A program made the translations under genes and the position numbers. A stretch of 64,000 nt of DNA from Nemopilema nomurai (lineage: Eukaryota; Cnidaria; Scyphozoa; Rhizostomeae; Rhizostomatidae). Below are positions 49,301 to 61,300 of the stretch, one piece after another. Every line of letters begins with the position of its first letter. The stretch's first letter is position 1. The DNA lies in assembly GCA_003864495.1 (NCBI GenBank), contig ML133389.1, positions 2,491,848 to 2,555,847 of the forward strand. The letters run 5' to 3'. The notes beneath the pieces were generated by a model that saw only the letters and a program-made list of their open reading frames with translations, was not told where the DNA came from and did no database searches.

Positions 49301-52300
49301 TCGTTGAATCATACAATACAGAGTGCAATTTTATTAACTGTAAAATCTCAAAGCTCTATTCAAACCTCCGCCATATTGGTGTCAACCAACTCCAGGCATG
49401 GCAGTCGCCCATCCTCTGTCTCCCGGCATCCAACTTTTCGTCCCATCAACTGTGTCCATTTCGCGCAGTAGCTGAGGTCCTCAAACCGGTCGATTGATTC
49501 GTCGGTCCATTGGCCATCTGAAATGACCCGGGATAACCATTAGCGAACCGGGACATAAATTTATTTGTTTAATGAAGTAGTGGGAAGGGTATGTTGGGCT
49601 ATTTGTTTATTATAAATACGACCTTTTACAAAACCGGCTTCCAAATCGGTCGATTGATTCGTCGGTCCATTGGCCATCTGAAATGACCCGGGATAACCAT
49701 TAGCGAACCGGGACATAAATTTATTTGTTTAATGAAGTAGTGGGAAGGGTATGTTGGGCTATTTGTTTATTATAAATACGACCTTTTACAAAACCGGCTT
49801 CCAAATCGGTCGATTGATTCGTCGGTCCATTGGCCATCTGAAATGATCCGGGATAACCATTAGCGAACCGGGACATAAATTTATTTGTTTAATGAAGTAG
49901 TGGGAAGGGTATGTTGGGCTATTTGTTTATTATAAATACGACCTTTTACAAACCGGGTTCCAAACCGGCCGATTGATTCATTCGTCCATTGGCCATCTGA
50001 AATGACCCGGGATAACCATTAGCGAACCTATTATGCAGGTCTTAGATCTGTTATAATGAATGACTCTTTTTTTCTACTTTTTCGTCAGTCATTCTTGTCC
50101 ACCAAAAAAGGGATTACTTGGATGAAAGCTTCTATATTTATAACGCGGCGTCAATGGCTGAGACAAAAATTTCTTAATCATAGGCCATGTATTTTATGTC
50201 ATGCAATCTTAGGCCGGCTCTCAAACTCAATGGTTCTTTAATACATTCTCATCTCTGGTGGACGAAGTTTCCGATAGCATAGTAGGCTGCAAAGAATTGG
50301 ATTTTAATTATCTTCTAATGATTTAAGTAGAGCTTAAGGTCATTCAGGCTTCTTATCTTCAGTTAAGAGCTGACAGCCTGAGCTTAACATTACTAGTTTG
50401 CTTTCTCTGCTTACAGTAATTATGATTTCCAAACTAATTTGAGCAAACACCATTTTTTCGTAAAAACTTTACATTGGTGAGGCCTGTTTCACGAGACATG
50501 ATGAATCATTAGTGAGAAAAAGGAAGGACAAAGAAGAGGAAGAAAAAGAAGCAGAATGAAGAAGAACAAACAGGAAAAGGGGGGCAGAGATCGGGAAGAT
50601 AAATAAGGGGGAATATAGAAAAGATAAAGTACTAACGAGGGAAACAGAAGAAGAAAAGAGTTGGTAACATTATGTGGTTCCAACAGGATTTGCTTTGTTG
50701 CTCAGATACGACCACGACGTAAAATCAGGGACAATTAATCGAAGACAATTAAACTGGACTATGCTGGGTTAAACTGGTCTAGGTTGTGGAAACTGGTCTA
50801 GGTTGGACTAAACTGGTCTAAGTTGGGGTGAACTGGACTAGGTTGGGGTAAGCTGGACTAGATTGGGGCAAACTGGTCTAAGTTGGGGTAAGGTGGACTG
50901 GGTTGGGGATAAACTGGACTGGGTTGGAGTAAACTGACCTAAGTGGGGATAAACTGGCCTAGATTGGGGTAAACTGGACTAGGTTGTGGTAAACTGGACT
51001 GGGTTGGGATAAACTGGCCTAGATTGGGGCAAACTTGACTAGGTTGGGATAAACTGGCCTAGATTGGGGCAAACTTGACTAGGTTGGGATAAACTGGCCT
51101 AGATTGGGGTAAAATGGTCTAGGTTGTGGTAAACTGGATTGGGTTGGGGTAAACTGGACTGGGTTGGGATCAACTGGACTGGGTTGGGATCAACCAGACT
51201 GGGTTGGGGCAAACCGGACTGGGTTGGGATAAACTGGTCTAGGTTGGGGTAAACTGGACTGGGTTGTGGTAAACTGGACTGGATTGGGGTAAACTGGACT
51301 GGGTTGTGGTAAACTGGACTGGGTTGGGGTAAACTGGACTGGGTTGGGATAAACTGGACTGGGTTGGGGCAAACTGGCCTAGATTGGGGCAAACTGGACT
51401 GGGTTAGGGTAAACTGGACTGGGTTGGGATAAACTGGACTGGGTTGGGGTAAACTGGACTGGGTTGGGGTAAACTGGACTGGGTTGGGATAAACTGGACT
51501 GGGTTGGGGCAAACTGGACTGGGTTGGGGCAAACTGGCCTAGATTGGGGCAAACTGGACTGGGTTAGGGTAAACTGGACTGGGTTGGGATAAACTGGACT
51601 GGGTTGGGGTAAACTGGACTGGGTTGGGGTAAACTGGACTGGGTTGGGATAAACTGGACTGGGTTGGGGCAAACTGGACTGGGTTGGGGCAGACAGGACT
51701 GGGTTGGGGCAAACTGGACTGGGTTGGGATAAACTGGACTGGGTTGGGGTAAACTGGACTGGGTTGTGGTAAACTGGACTGGGTTGGGATAAACTGGACT
51801 GGGTTGGGATAAACTGGCCTAGATTGGGGAAAACTGGACTAGGTTGTGGTAAACTGGACTGGGTTGTGGTAAACTGGACTGGGTTGGGATAAACTGGACT
51901 GGGTTGGGATAAACTAGACTGGGTTGGGGCAGACTGGACTGGGTTGGGATAAACTGGTCTAGGTTGTGGTAAACTGGACTGGGTTGGGGTAAACTGGACT
52001 GGATTGTGGTAAACTGGACTGGGTTGGAATAAACTGGACTGGGTTGGGGCAAACTGGACTGGGTTGGGATAAACTGGCCTAGATTGTGGTAACTGGACAG
52101 GGTTGTGGTAAACTGGACTGGGTTGGGATAAACTGGACTGGGTTGGGGTAAACTGGACTGGGTTGTGGTAAACTGGACTGGGTTGGGATAAACTGGACTG
52201 GGTTGGGATAAACTGGCCTAGATTGGGGAAAACTGGACTGGGTTGTGGTAAACTGGACTGGGTTGGGATAAACTGGACTGGGTTGGGATAAACTGGCCTA

Positions 52301-55300
52301 GATTGGGGAAAACTGGACTAGGTTGTGGTAAACTGGACTGGGTTGTGCTAAACTGGACTGGGTTGGGATAACTGGACAGGGTTGTGGTAAACTGAGGGTT
52401 GGATAAACTGGACTGGGTTGGGTAAACTGGACTGGGTTGTGGTAAACTGGACTGGGTCGGGATAAACTGGACTGGGTTGGGATAAACTGGCCTTAGATTG
52501 GGGAAAACTGGACTGGGTTGTGGTAAACTGGACTGGGTGGGATAAACTGGACTGGGTTGGGATAAACTGGCCTAGATTGGGGAAAACTGGACTAGGTTGT
52601 GGTAAACTGGACTGGGTTGTGGTAAACTGGACTGGGTTGGGATAAACTGGACAGGGTTGTGGTAAACTGGACTGGGTTGGGATAAACTGGACTGGGTTGG
52701 GGTAAACTGGACTGGGTTGTGGTAAACTGGACTGGGTTGGGATAACTGGACTGGTTGGGTAAACTGGACTGGGTTGTGGTAAACTGGACTGGGGGGATAA
52801 ACTGGACTGGGTTGGGATAAACTGGCCTAGATTGGGGAAAACTGGACTGGGTTGTGGTAAACTGGACTGGGTTGGGATAAACTGGACTGGGTTGGGATAA
52901 ACTGGGCTGACTAGGGTTGTGGTAAACTGGACTGGGTTGGGTAACTGGACTGGGTTGGGTAAACTGGACTGGGTTGTGGTAAACTGGACTGGGTTGGGAT
53001 AAACTGGACTGGTTGGATAAACTGGACTGGGTTGGGGTAAACTGGACTGGGTTGTGGTAAACTGGACTGGGTCGGGATAAACTGGACTGGGTTGGGATAA
53101 ACTGGCCTAGATTGTGGTAACTGGACAGGGTTGTGGTAAACTGGACTGGGTTGGGGGTAAACTGGACTGGGTTGGGGCAAACAGAACTAGGTTGGAGTAA
53201 ATTAGGGGTTACAACCTAAGCTCACCTTTTGGTTCCACGTTTACCAAAAAGCATTCAATGGCCTGGGCATCAAGTTCGAGGTGCTCGGATCTAAAAATAA
53301 CAAGAATTCGGGTGAAAATGGAAACATGTCAGTGGGGCTGGTATTAATGCTTAATAATGAATATTGTAATATTATAAGAATGTTGTAAGAATCTTTCTCG
53401 TGGAGAAAAAAGGATTTTCTTGACGTGAAAAGATCGCTTTATAAACATTTTGAAGCTTTTAGTCTTAAATATATTACATGATGAAAGCTAAATATGGCTA
53501 AATATAGACAGACATTGAAATAAGGGGATATATTAATTGGATGATAAAAACAGCTAATGAACAAACTATTCCTAGAGGCTTACGGATACAAAACCATACT
53601 GAAGAGTTTCCTCATAGAATATTCAGAAAAAGGACGGGAGCCAAAAAAGGCAGATGGCCTAATTGGAAAAGCGAAAGGCCGATATTGGGCTAGATGGAGA
53701 AGATGAATAGAAAATTGACTAAACAGATTAGGCCAGGTTTATGAGTATAATATAACGGAAATTAGGTTTATTAAAAAGGTAAGTCATGTAAACAGAAACC
53801 CAAAATAGAAGGAAAACTAAAGAGGTGCTTTATACATACTTGATTGTAATAGATATACCACAGCTCATCAAGGAGAAAATTGCCTTGACAGACAACTGAG
53901 AAATTGACCTGAACTTACAAAGGTCAGAAAACCGCATAGGTCAAAGGTCGAATGCTTACTTTGGTCTCCTGAGATCACCAAATGGAACGTCACCAGTGTC
54001 ACCATAATCGATGTAGTACAACATGGCCACTTTCGCCTCCTCGTTTACTTCAGTGACAGTGGCTCTGTACCAAAGATTGTCGTGTTCAAACGGTGCACAG
54101 ACCATGTCACCAACGCAAACTTTGTCCAATAGCCTTTGACTTCCGGTGTCATTGTTGTCCCAAAAGAAGTCCGTGATTTCCTTGGTGAGTGCATCTAGTT
54201 TGGAACTTTCCTTTGTCACAAGCTGGATGTAGAAGTGGCCTGGGACATCGAACGCGGACACGAACAGTGGGAAGAATCCATCAGTTTTTGGAAGATTAAC
54301 AGTAGACAACTTCGGCTTGAATGATGGTGATTGCGACCTCCTTCGAACTGGAAAATAAACAGATGAGTCATGTTTACTGCATGGTTTCTGGAATTGTAAA
54401 CAAAACCTGAAATAAGAATTTGCTAGCATCATTACTTTAGTTCGAGATGGAGCTAGTTGGAAAATCAAAACTCCTAATCAACAGCTGGGGAAACAAGGGC
54501 GATGAAGAACACGAGGAAGAAGAAGAAGAGGAAGAAAAAGAGGAAGAGTAAAAAAAGGAGAGAAGGAACAAGAAGAAGAGAAAGAAGAAGAAGAGGAAAA
54601 AGAAGAGCAAGAGCAAGAAGTAGAGGAAGAAGAAGAAAAGAAAAAGAAGAGGATGAAGAAGAAGAAGAGGAAGAAGAAAAGAAAAAGAAGAGGATGAAGA
54701 AGAAGAAGAGGAAGAAGAGGATGAAGAAGAAGAAGAGGAACAACAAGAAGAAGAGGTACAACAAGAAGAGGACGAAGAAGAGCAAGAACAAGAAGAAGTG
54801 AAAGAAGAAGAAGAGAAAAAGAAGACCAAGAACAAGAAGTAGAGGAAGAAGAAGAAAAGAAAAAGAAGAGGATGAAGAAGAAGAGGAACAAGTAGAAGAA
54901 AAAGAAGAGGATGAAGAAGAAGAAGAGGAACAACAAGAGGACGAAGAAGAGCAAGAACAAGAAGTAGAGGAAGAAGAAGAAGAAGAAAAAGAAGAGGATG
55001 AAGAGAAGACGAAGAGGAAGAAGTAGAAGAAGACGAAGAAGTAGAAGAAGAGGAAGAAGTAGAAGAAGACGAAGATGGGGTCGAAGGAAGGGAATAGAAA
55101 GAGAATAAGGAAGTAGAAGAAGACTATTTTCGTACACAATGCCTGAGTGCTTGCACATGTTGGTATGGGAAAACGTTAACCAATGATGCGGAACTGAAGT
55201 ATCTAAGGCGATTCTCTATTCGAGCCTCTCTTCAGCATGTCCAAAATAACCTAGGGAGCTAGTGAGTATGTATCCTTTACAACCAAGCCCTTAGATAATG

Positions 55301-58300
55301 TAGGACATGACCAGATGATCGTCAGTACAAGGTTTAAGAGGGTCCGTTGGCTGGATGACTAGAGGAAAGGGAGAGTCGTTAATTGAGACCAAAGCACACA
55401 GTTCCTATTCTCTACAGAATGCTAGCAAACGTTGATCAGAAAATCAGCTCTTCGAGGATGGGGTGGCAGAACTCGCTAATGTTGACAAACCACCTAGCAC
55501 TCAACAGTATGTGGAAGGTTGTAAGGGGTCTCCATGCTGTGCTAACGGGTTTTGAAGAGCAAAGCATAGCCTTTCCAGTGCCTTTTAGGCGGTGAAAGAA
55601 CCTTAAGCACACCTGGCTAGGCTTACTAATGATAACAGCAATAAATGGATTTCTTGCTTTAGAACATGTTCTGGCATCAGGGTAGCGTTGGAAGTCCTCA
55701 TTTTTGAGGTCCCTAACAAGTAAGATTAGCATATCTTTTAAGCTTCGGGTCCCAGATGTGGAGATTCTATAGTTCAAAAATTTATAGTTCTTTAGAGGCA
55801 TTGAGTCGTGGTAAATAGCGGTTTTCCACGGGCTGTTGTCTGTTTTCATGTGATAAATCGGCTTTCATGTGATCAGACATCAACTGCGAGGTTATAGCAT
55901 CATGTGTGCAGTTTGCTTGACAGCCAATCAGATTAACAGAGCTATCATAATGACTGAGCAATTTTTGCAATGTGGGTATACGCTTCCCATTTATCATGAC
56001 TCAATGCCTTTAACGCATTGTAGAACATAGCCTATGTTTTTAATATTTTACATGGGTATGAAAAAGGCAAACGTCACAAAGTAAACAAAAGTTGGCATTT
56101 AACATGGCACCTAAATTCGGTATTTCTTCAATGCATTCTCATCTTGAACAAAGTTTTCGTTTTTCGCAGTAGTAAGCCAAGTCTCGGATAAGAGACTGTT
56201 TTTGTCCCATCGATTTGACTTATCTTTTAGTCACTTAAGAATAGGTTAAGATCCATCAGATTCCGTAATCTTCAGTTAAAAGCCCCCAGTCTAAGCCAAA
56301 AATGACTGGACGAAACAAAACACCTTCCTTGCCAATATTTGTAAATGTTTACTCTTAAAAGCAAAAATTTATTCTTAAGAAGCATAATTTCTTCATGCAT
56401 TTCACTTCATTTGAACTTATGTCACTTTCTTCGTTGCCACCAATTGAGATTAACTTAGTTTGTTTTGCCCTTTTTCTAAATTGGCATCTGCCCCAAGTTG
56501 TGATTATTTTCTTTCTTTTTTGAGCTGGTTTATAGTATTGTAATTGTATCTCTGATTACTTCTTAAGAATCAGGAATGCCACGACTTTATACCAATCTGC
56601 TTGAGCCTTCCTTTATGAAATCCAAGAAATTTCTGTGATTAGCATTTTGTCCAATTTTAGTCAAATTTTTAAAGCTCATCACTTGAGGAGAACTGCTTTT
56701 CATTTCTGTAAACGATCGTTTCTTAATTCGTTTTTTGTTATTTTTTTATTAGCATTCATAGAGGTGTGATGAAACAAAATATTTTCATACCACACACACC
56801 TAGGGACAAAATAATGGAAACGATGGCCTACGCAGGATGCGATTGGGGCCGCAAGCTGTTCTGGAGGAGCGAAAAAGCGGAAGCCATATAATGATTGATA
56901 GCTTTTATCGTGCAAACATATATTAACTAAATTCAAAAACTTTAATTTAAAACAATGCGTGTTCGAACTTTTTTATTATTTTGTACAGTAACCGTTACAT
57001 TTCTCGACTGCCATTTATCATCTCGGAATTATCTCGTAAAGTTTTGCAGGAAACTTCAGTGGGATTTCTTCACCAGACTTTAAAAATTTGCTTGATAAAC
57101 TGTCCCTAGTTCCTTAGTGGATATTTCATCATCTTATTTTGATGAATAACCAAACATTCTCAATGATATTCCAGTCGGAGCTTGAGCTGGCCAAGGAAGA
57201 TTCATTATACAGGAATATCTTGCTGGAAAAAATTGGCGTCCTTGGTTCCCATTTATCACTTTCACATTCGCCTTTAGATTCTAATTGAAGTTTTCTGGTA
57301 ATTTGTAGAATCCACCGGCTGATTGCAGAATGCAAGCTTCTCCACGCCAACATTACGGCATTAGGCTCGATGCAGCCCCATCCCCCAAACCCCCATAATA
57401 AAGGGGACTGTTGTTGCAACATTATTTATTGCTTAGATGTTATCCAGATTCTAGGTATGCAAGAGTCATTCTTTAAGCCGAAACAGCTTTCTTTCCAAAT
57501 TACAAAAATCTTTTCAATTAGACAAGGAGCACTTGAGCCAAGTTTTTGCCCATGTGAAAATTTATTTCTGGCTTTTGGATGAACCAAACTGCTTCTGCAT
57601 TTTTTTGCAGCTTTTAAACCATATTTTTGCAAAATACGCTTCACCAAACGATTAGGTTAAGATAAAATGGGACAGTTATCCGAAATTATCACCTCCAGAT
57701 CCCCCGAAGATTCGAACCAGGACTTCGAGCAACCCAACGAGCAACTCTCTCCCTCATTTTAAAAAAATTTTCGGTCAACTTCTCCTCGAATTTTTCGCAA
57801 TATTCGTTATTCTAAAGCCTGCTACAGAATTAAGACAGCCTACTTTTCATGCCAAGGCTGAAAACGAGCGACCCGCTTCACGCAAAAATCCCATTTGTTC
57901 ACTCTCTCTAAATTTTTACTACTTTGAAATGCTTACTGACTTCAAAAGCAAAATACAAGGAAAAGTAGAAACAATGTTGTTGGTGCTTAACAAAGTTTTG
58001 TCGACACGCACTTCTCACGCGGAAATTGTTTCAAAATATCGCAAATGTTTGCCATTTAGGCGTCATATTTTAGGCCATTGTTTTCACACTTTTGCCCCCA
58101 AAGTGTACATATACAGATATGTGTATAAATTGATAAATCCTACAAACCCACAGAAAATAATACAGATCCCAGAACAACTTCAACCTCTTTAGCACTTTAT
58201 CTTCATCAATGATTGACATGCATGAGTATACACATATTATAGACAACAAAAGCTATCGTTTACTGTCTATCAAAAAGCTAGAAGCTGTGTAGGCAAAATT

Positions 58301-61300
58301 GTATATGTTTGTGTATGCATATTGTTACGTGAATGTATAAAGCAGCGTTTGTGGATGAAGAATTAAACAGCAACAAAGAGGAATCCATGAAGCTACAAAC
58401 CAGTGACATTTTCTGGGTCTCTTCTTAATCTTGACAGCCGATCTTCCTCGACTTTCTCCACAATTAGGCCCTTGGCATATTCGATTTGCTGGGCTGACCC
58501 GGTCAAGGTGACCTTCTGACTTCCTTCCAATGACCGATCTGAGGAACTTTGCACATTAATCCTGGCACCTAAGAAAACAAGAAGGGATAAGCTTTATCCT
58601 GGCACCTAAGAAAACAAGAAGGGAGAAGCTTTATCCTGGTACCTAAGAAAACAAGAAGGGAGAAGCTTTATCCTGGCACCTAAGAAAACAAGAAGGGAGA
58701 AGCTTTATCCTGGTACCTAAGAAAACAAGAAGGGAGAAGCTTTATCCTGGCACCTAAGAAAACAAGAAGGGAGATGCTTTATCCTGGCACCTAAGAAAAC
58801 AAGAAGAGAGATGCTTTATCCTGGCACCTAAGAAAACAAGAAGGGAGATGCTTTATCCGGGCACCTAAGAAAACAAGAAGGGAGAAGCTTTATCCTGGCA
58901 CCTAAGAAAACAAGAAGAGAGAAGCTTTATCCTGGCACCTAAGAAAACAAGAAGGGAGAAGCTTTATCCTGGCACCTAAGAAAACAAGAAGGGAGAAGCT
59001 TTATCCTGGCACCTAAGAAAACAAGAAGGGAGAAGCTTTATCCTGGCACCTAAGAAAACAAGAAGGGAGAAGCTTTATCCTGGCACCTAAGAAAACAAGA
59101 AGAGAGAAGCTTTATCCTGGCACCTAAGAAAACAAGAAGGGAGAAGCTTTATCCTGGCACCTAAGAAAACAAGAAGGGAGAAGTTTATCCTGGCACCTAA
59201 GAAAACAAGAAGGGAGAAGCTTTATCATGGCACCTAAGAAAACAAGAAGGGAGAAGCTTTATCCTGGCACCTAAGAAAACAAGAAGAGAGAAGCTTTATC
59301 CTGGCACCTAAGAAAACAAGAAGGGAGATGCTTTATCCTGGTACCTAAGAAAACAAGAAGAGAGAAGCTTTATCCTGGCACCTAAGAAAACAAGAAGGGA
59401 GAAGCATTATCCTGGCACCTAAGAAAACAAGAAGGGAGAAGCATTATCCTGGCACCTAAGAAAACAAGAAGGGAGAAGCTTTATCCTGGCACCTAAGAAA
59501 ACAAGAAGAGAGAAGCTTTATCCTGGCACCTAAGAAAACAAGAAGGGAGAAGCTTTATCCTGGCACCTAAGAAAACAAGAAGAGAAGCTTTATCCTGGCA
59601 CCTAAGAAAACAAGAAGGGAGAAGCTTTATCCTGGCACCTAAGAAAACAAGAAGGGAGAAGCTTTATCCTGGCACCTAAGAAAACAGAGAGAAGCTTTAT
59701 CCTGGCACCTAAGAAAACAAGAAGGGAGAAGCTTTATCCTGGCACCTAAGAAAACAAGAAGAGAGAAGCTTTATCATGGCACCTAAGAAAACAAGAAGGG
59801 AGAAGCTTTATCCTGGCACCTAATAGATAATGAGATAAGGAGATAATGAGGAATCTATGTCTGAATATGTGTTGGCAATAAAGATTGACATGTATATTAT
59901 GAACACACATATATAAGTATATAATTTATGAACACAATTTATACATAAGATCTTAATTTGTTATACTACAAAATTGACTTTTTGAGACCTGCAGTTGGAA
60001 CATATTTATATATTTCTCGTTTTAAGCACCTTTTCTTTTACAGATCAAACATTGATAACAGCAATTTCGCAATTGTTGAAGTTTTTATCCTGTTAAATAA
60101 TTCGTTATTATTATTATTGGATGGGTGAAGATAAATAGAATCAAGAATTAACGGACTGCAAGTCATCAAAAAAACGCTGCGTCAGGTTGCGCGTCTCACT
60201 CGAGCTGTCAATGACAAGTTTGGCCACCCGCATCTTGAACCCTTTCCTTTATCGTTCGTTTTGCTGGCCGACAAAATATCTCGCAAAAACTTCAGCACGT
60301 CAGTAACCATCTCATCTGCACCTGTGCTGTTATTGTCAATATCTGGTGCATTTCCCTTCAAAGGAGACGCCTTCAATTTGGAAATAAAAACACAAAAGCC
60401 TGGTGGATAATTCTTAGCTTAACCCATTTAGTCCCAGGTATTTTTGCGCTCTCGTACGCTTTCTCCTGGCCGCTTCCTAGTGATTTTGGCTCTTCTCCCA
60501 ACACAAAGTGGTTACAAAATTAAAACATGGGCCAAATCTTTAAAAAACAGACAATAGAAAACACAATGTTTAAGAGTTAAATTATTCAAATAACTGCGAT
60601 GGTCAATAAATTGTTAAAAAGCTCAACAAGTAAATTGTTCTTTTCATGAAATGGCCTAAAACAGTCAATGCATAAATGTATAGAATCATCATTGCTGCAT
60701 CTGTCACAAATTATCCTTACTTCTTTTTGGCAACCCAATTTTCTGCATCTTCAGGGAGTCTTTTTTTGGCCAGTGCTCATGACCAGATAGTCCTACCATT
60801 GAGGCACTTTGCTTTTGATAATTCTAGTCTTCAAGAAGGTACTTTGCAATTGCTTTTTTTAAGGATAGGAAAATTGGGGCTACGATGATGCCTTTTAAGT
60901 TGACCTTTCGGTGGTTTTCTGACTCTTTAAAGCAAATGAAAGCATTTGCCAGGCTTATATCATAAAGAAACCATACAATGTAGAGCCACCAGCACTTCGT
61001 TGAACAGGCTGTTGGATACTGTGTACGAAGCTGATTATTGACTAATGTGGCCAATGGCATTCATGAATAGGTTTTGTACTTGACAATTGGCCAAACACAA
61101 GGCACATCCTTCATGGTCCCATCTCTCATGGTTCATGGCGTCCACTTATAGCAACTTCACTCAAACTCTGTTGTAAAAGGGCCTTCTTTTGCCAAGAGGA
61201 TTGGCGGCCAAAGGCCAGGCACCTTAGCCAATAAACTTCATAACTACAGCTCTTATGAAAATAAAATATTATTAAACTAGGTATAAAAGTAATTATCTGT

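Noticed and set aside
51099..53180. Pro/Gln/Val-rich repeat proteins on the minus strand
   Set aside because: They follow from the 20-bp period and lie within an intron bounded by good splice sites.
54474..55158. 220-codon Ser/Leu/Phe-rich open frames on the minus strand
   Set aside because: Several frames are open at once because the tract is almost pure pyrimidine. No domain.
58561..59822. CRISPR-like array
   Set aside because: Units are contiguous 37-mers without unique spacers, and they derive from a splice acceptor in an animal gene.
60182..60376. 64-codon minus-strand frame as an extra TDRKH exon
   Set aside because: The exons on each side already join in phase inside one KH domain, so an insertion would break the fold. 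It does not clearly match piggyBac either.
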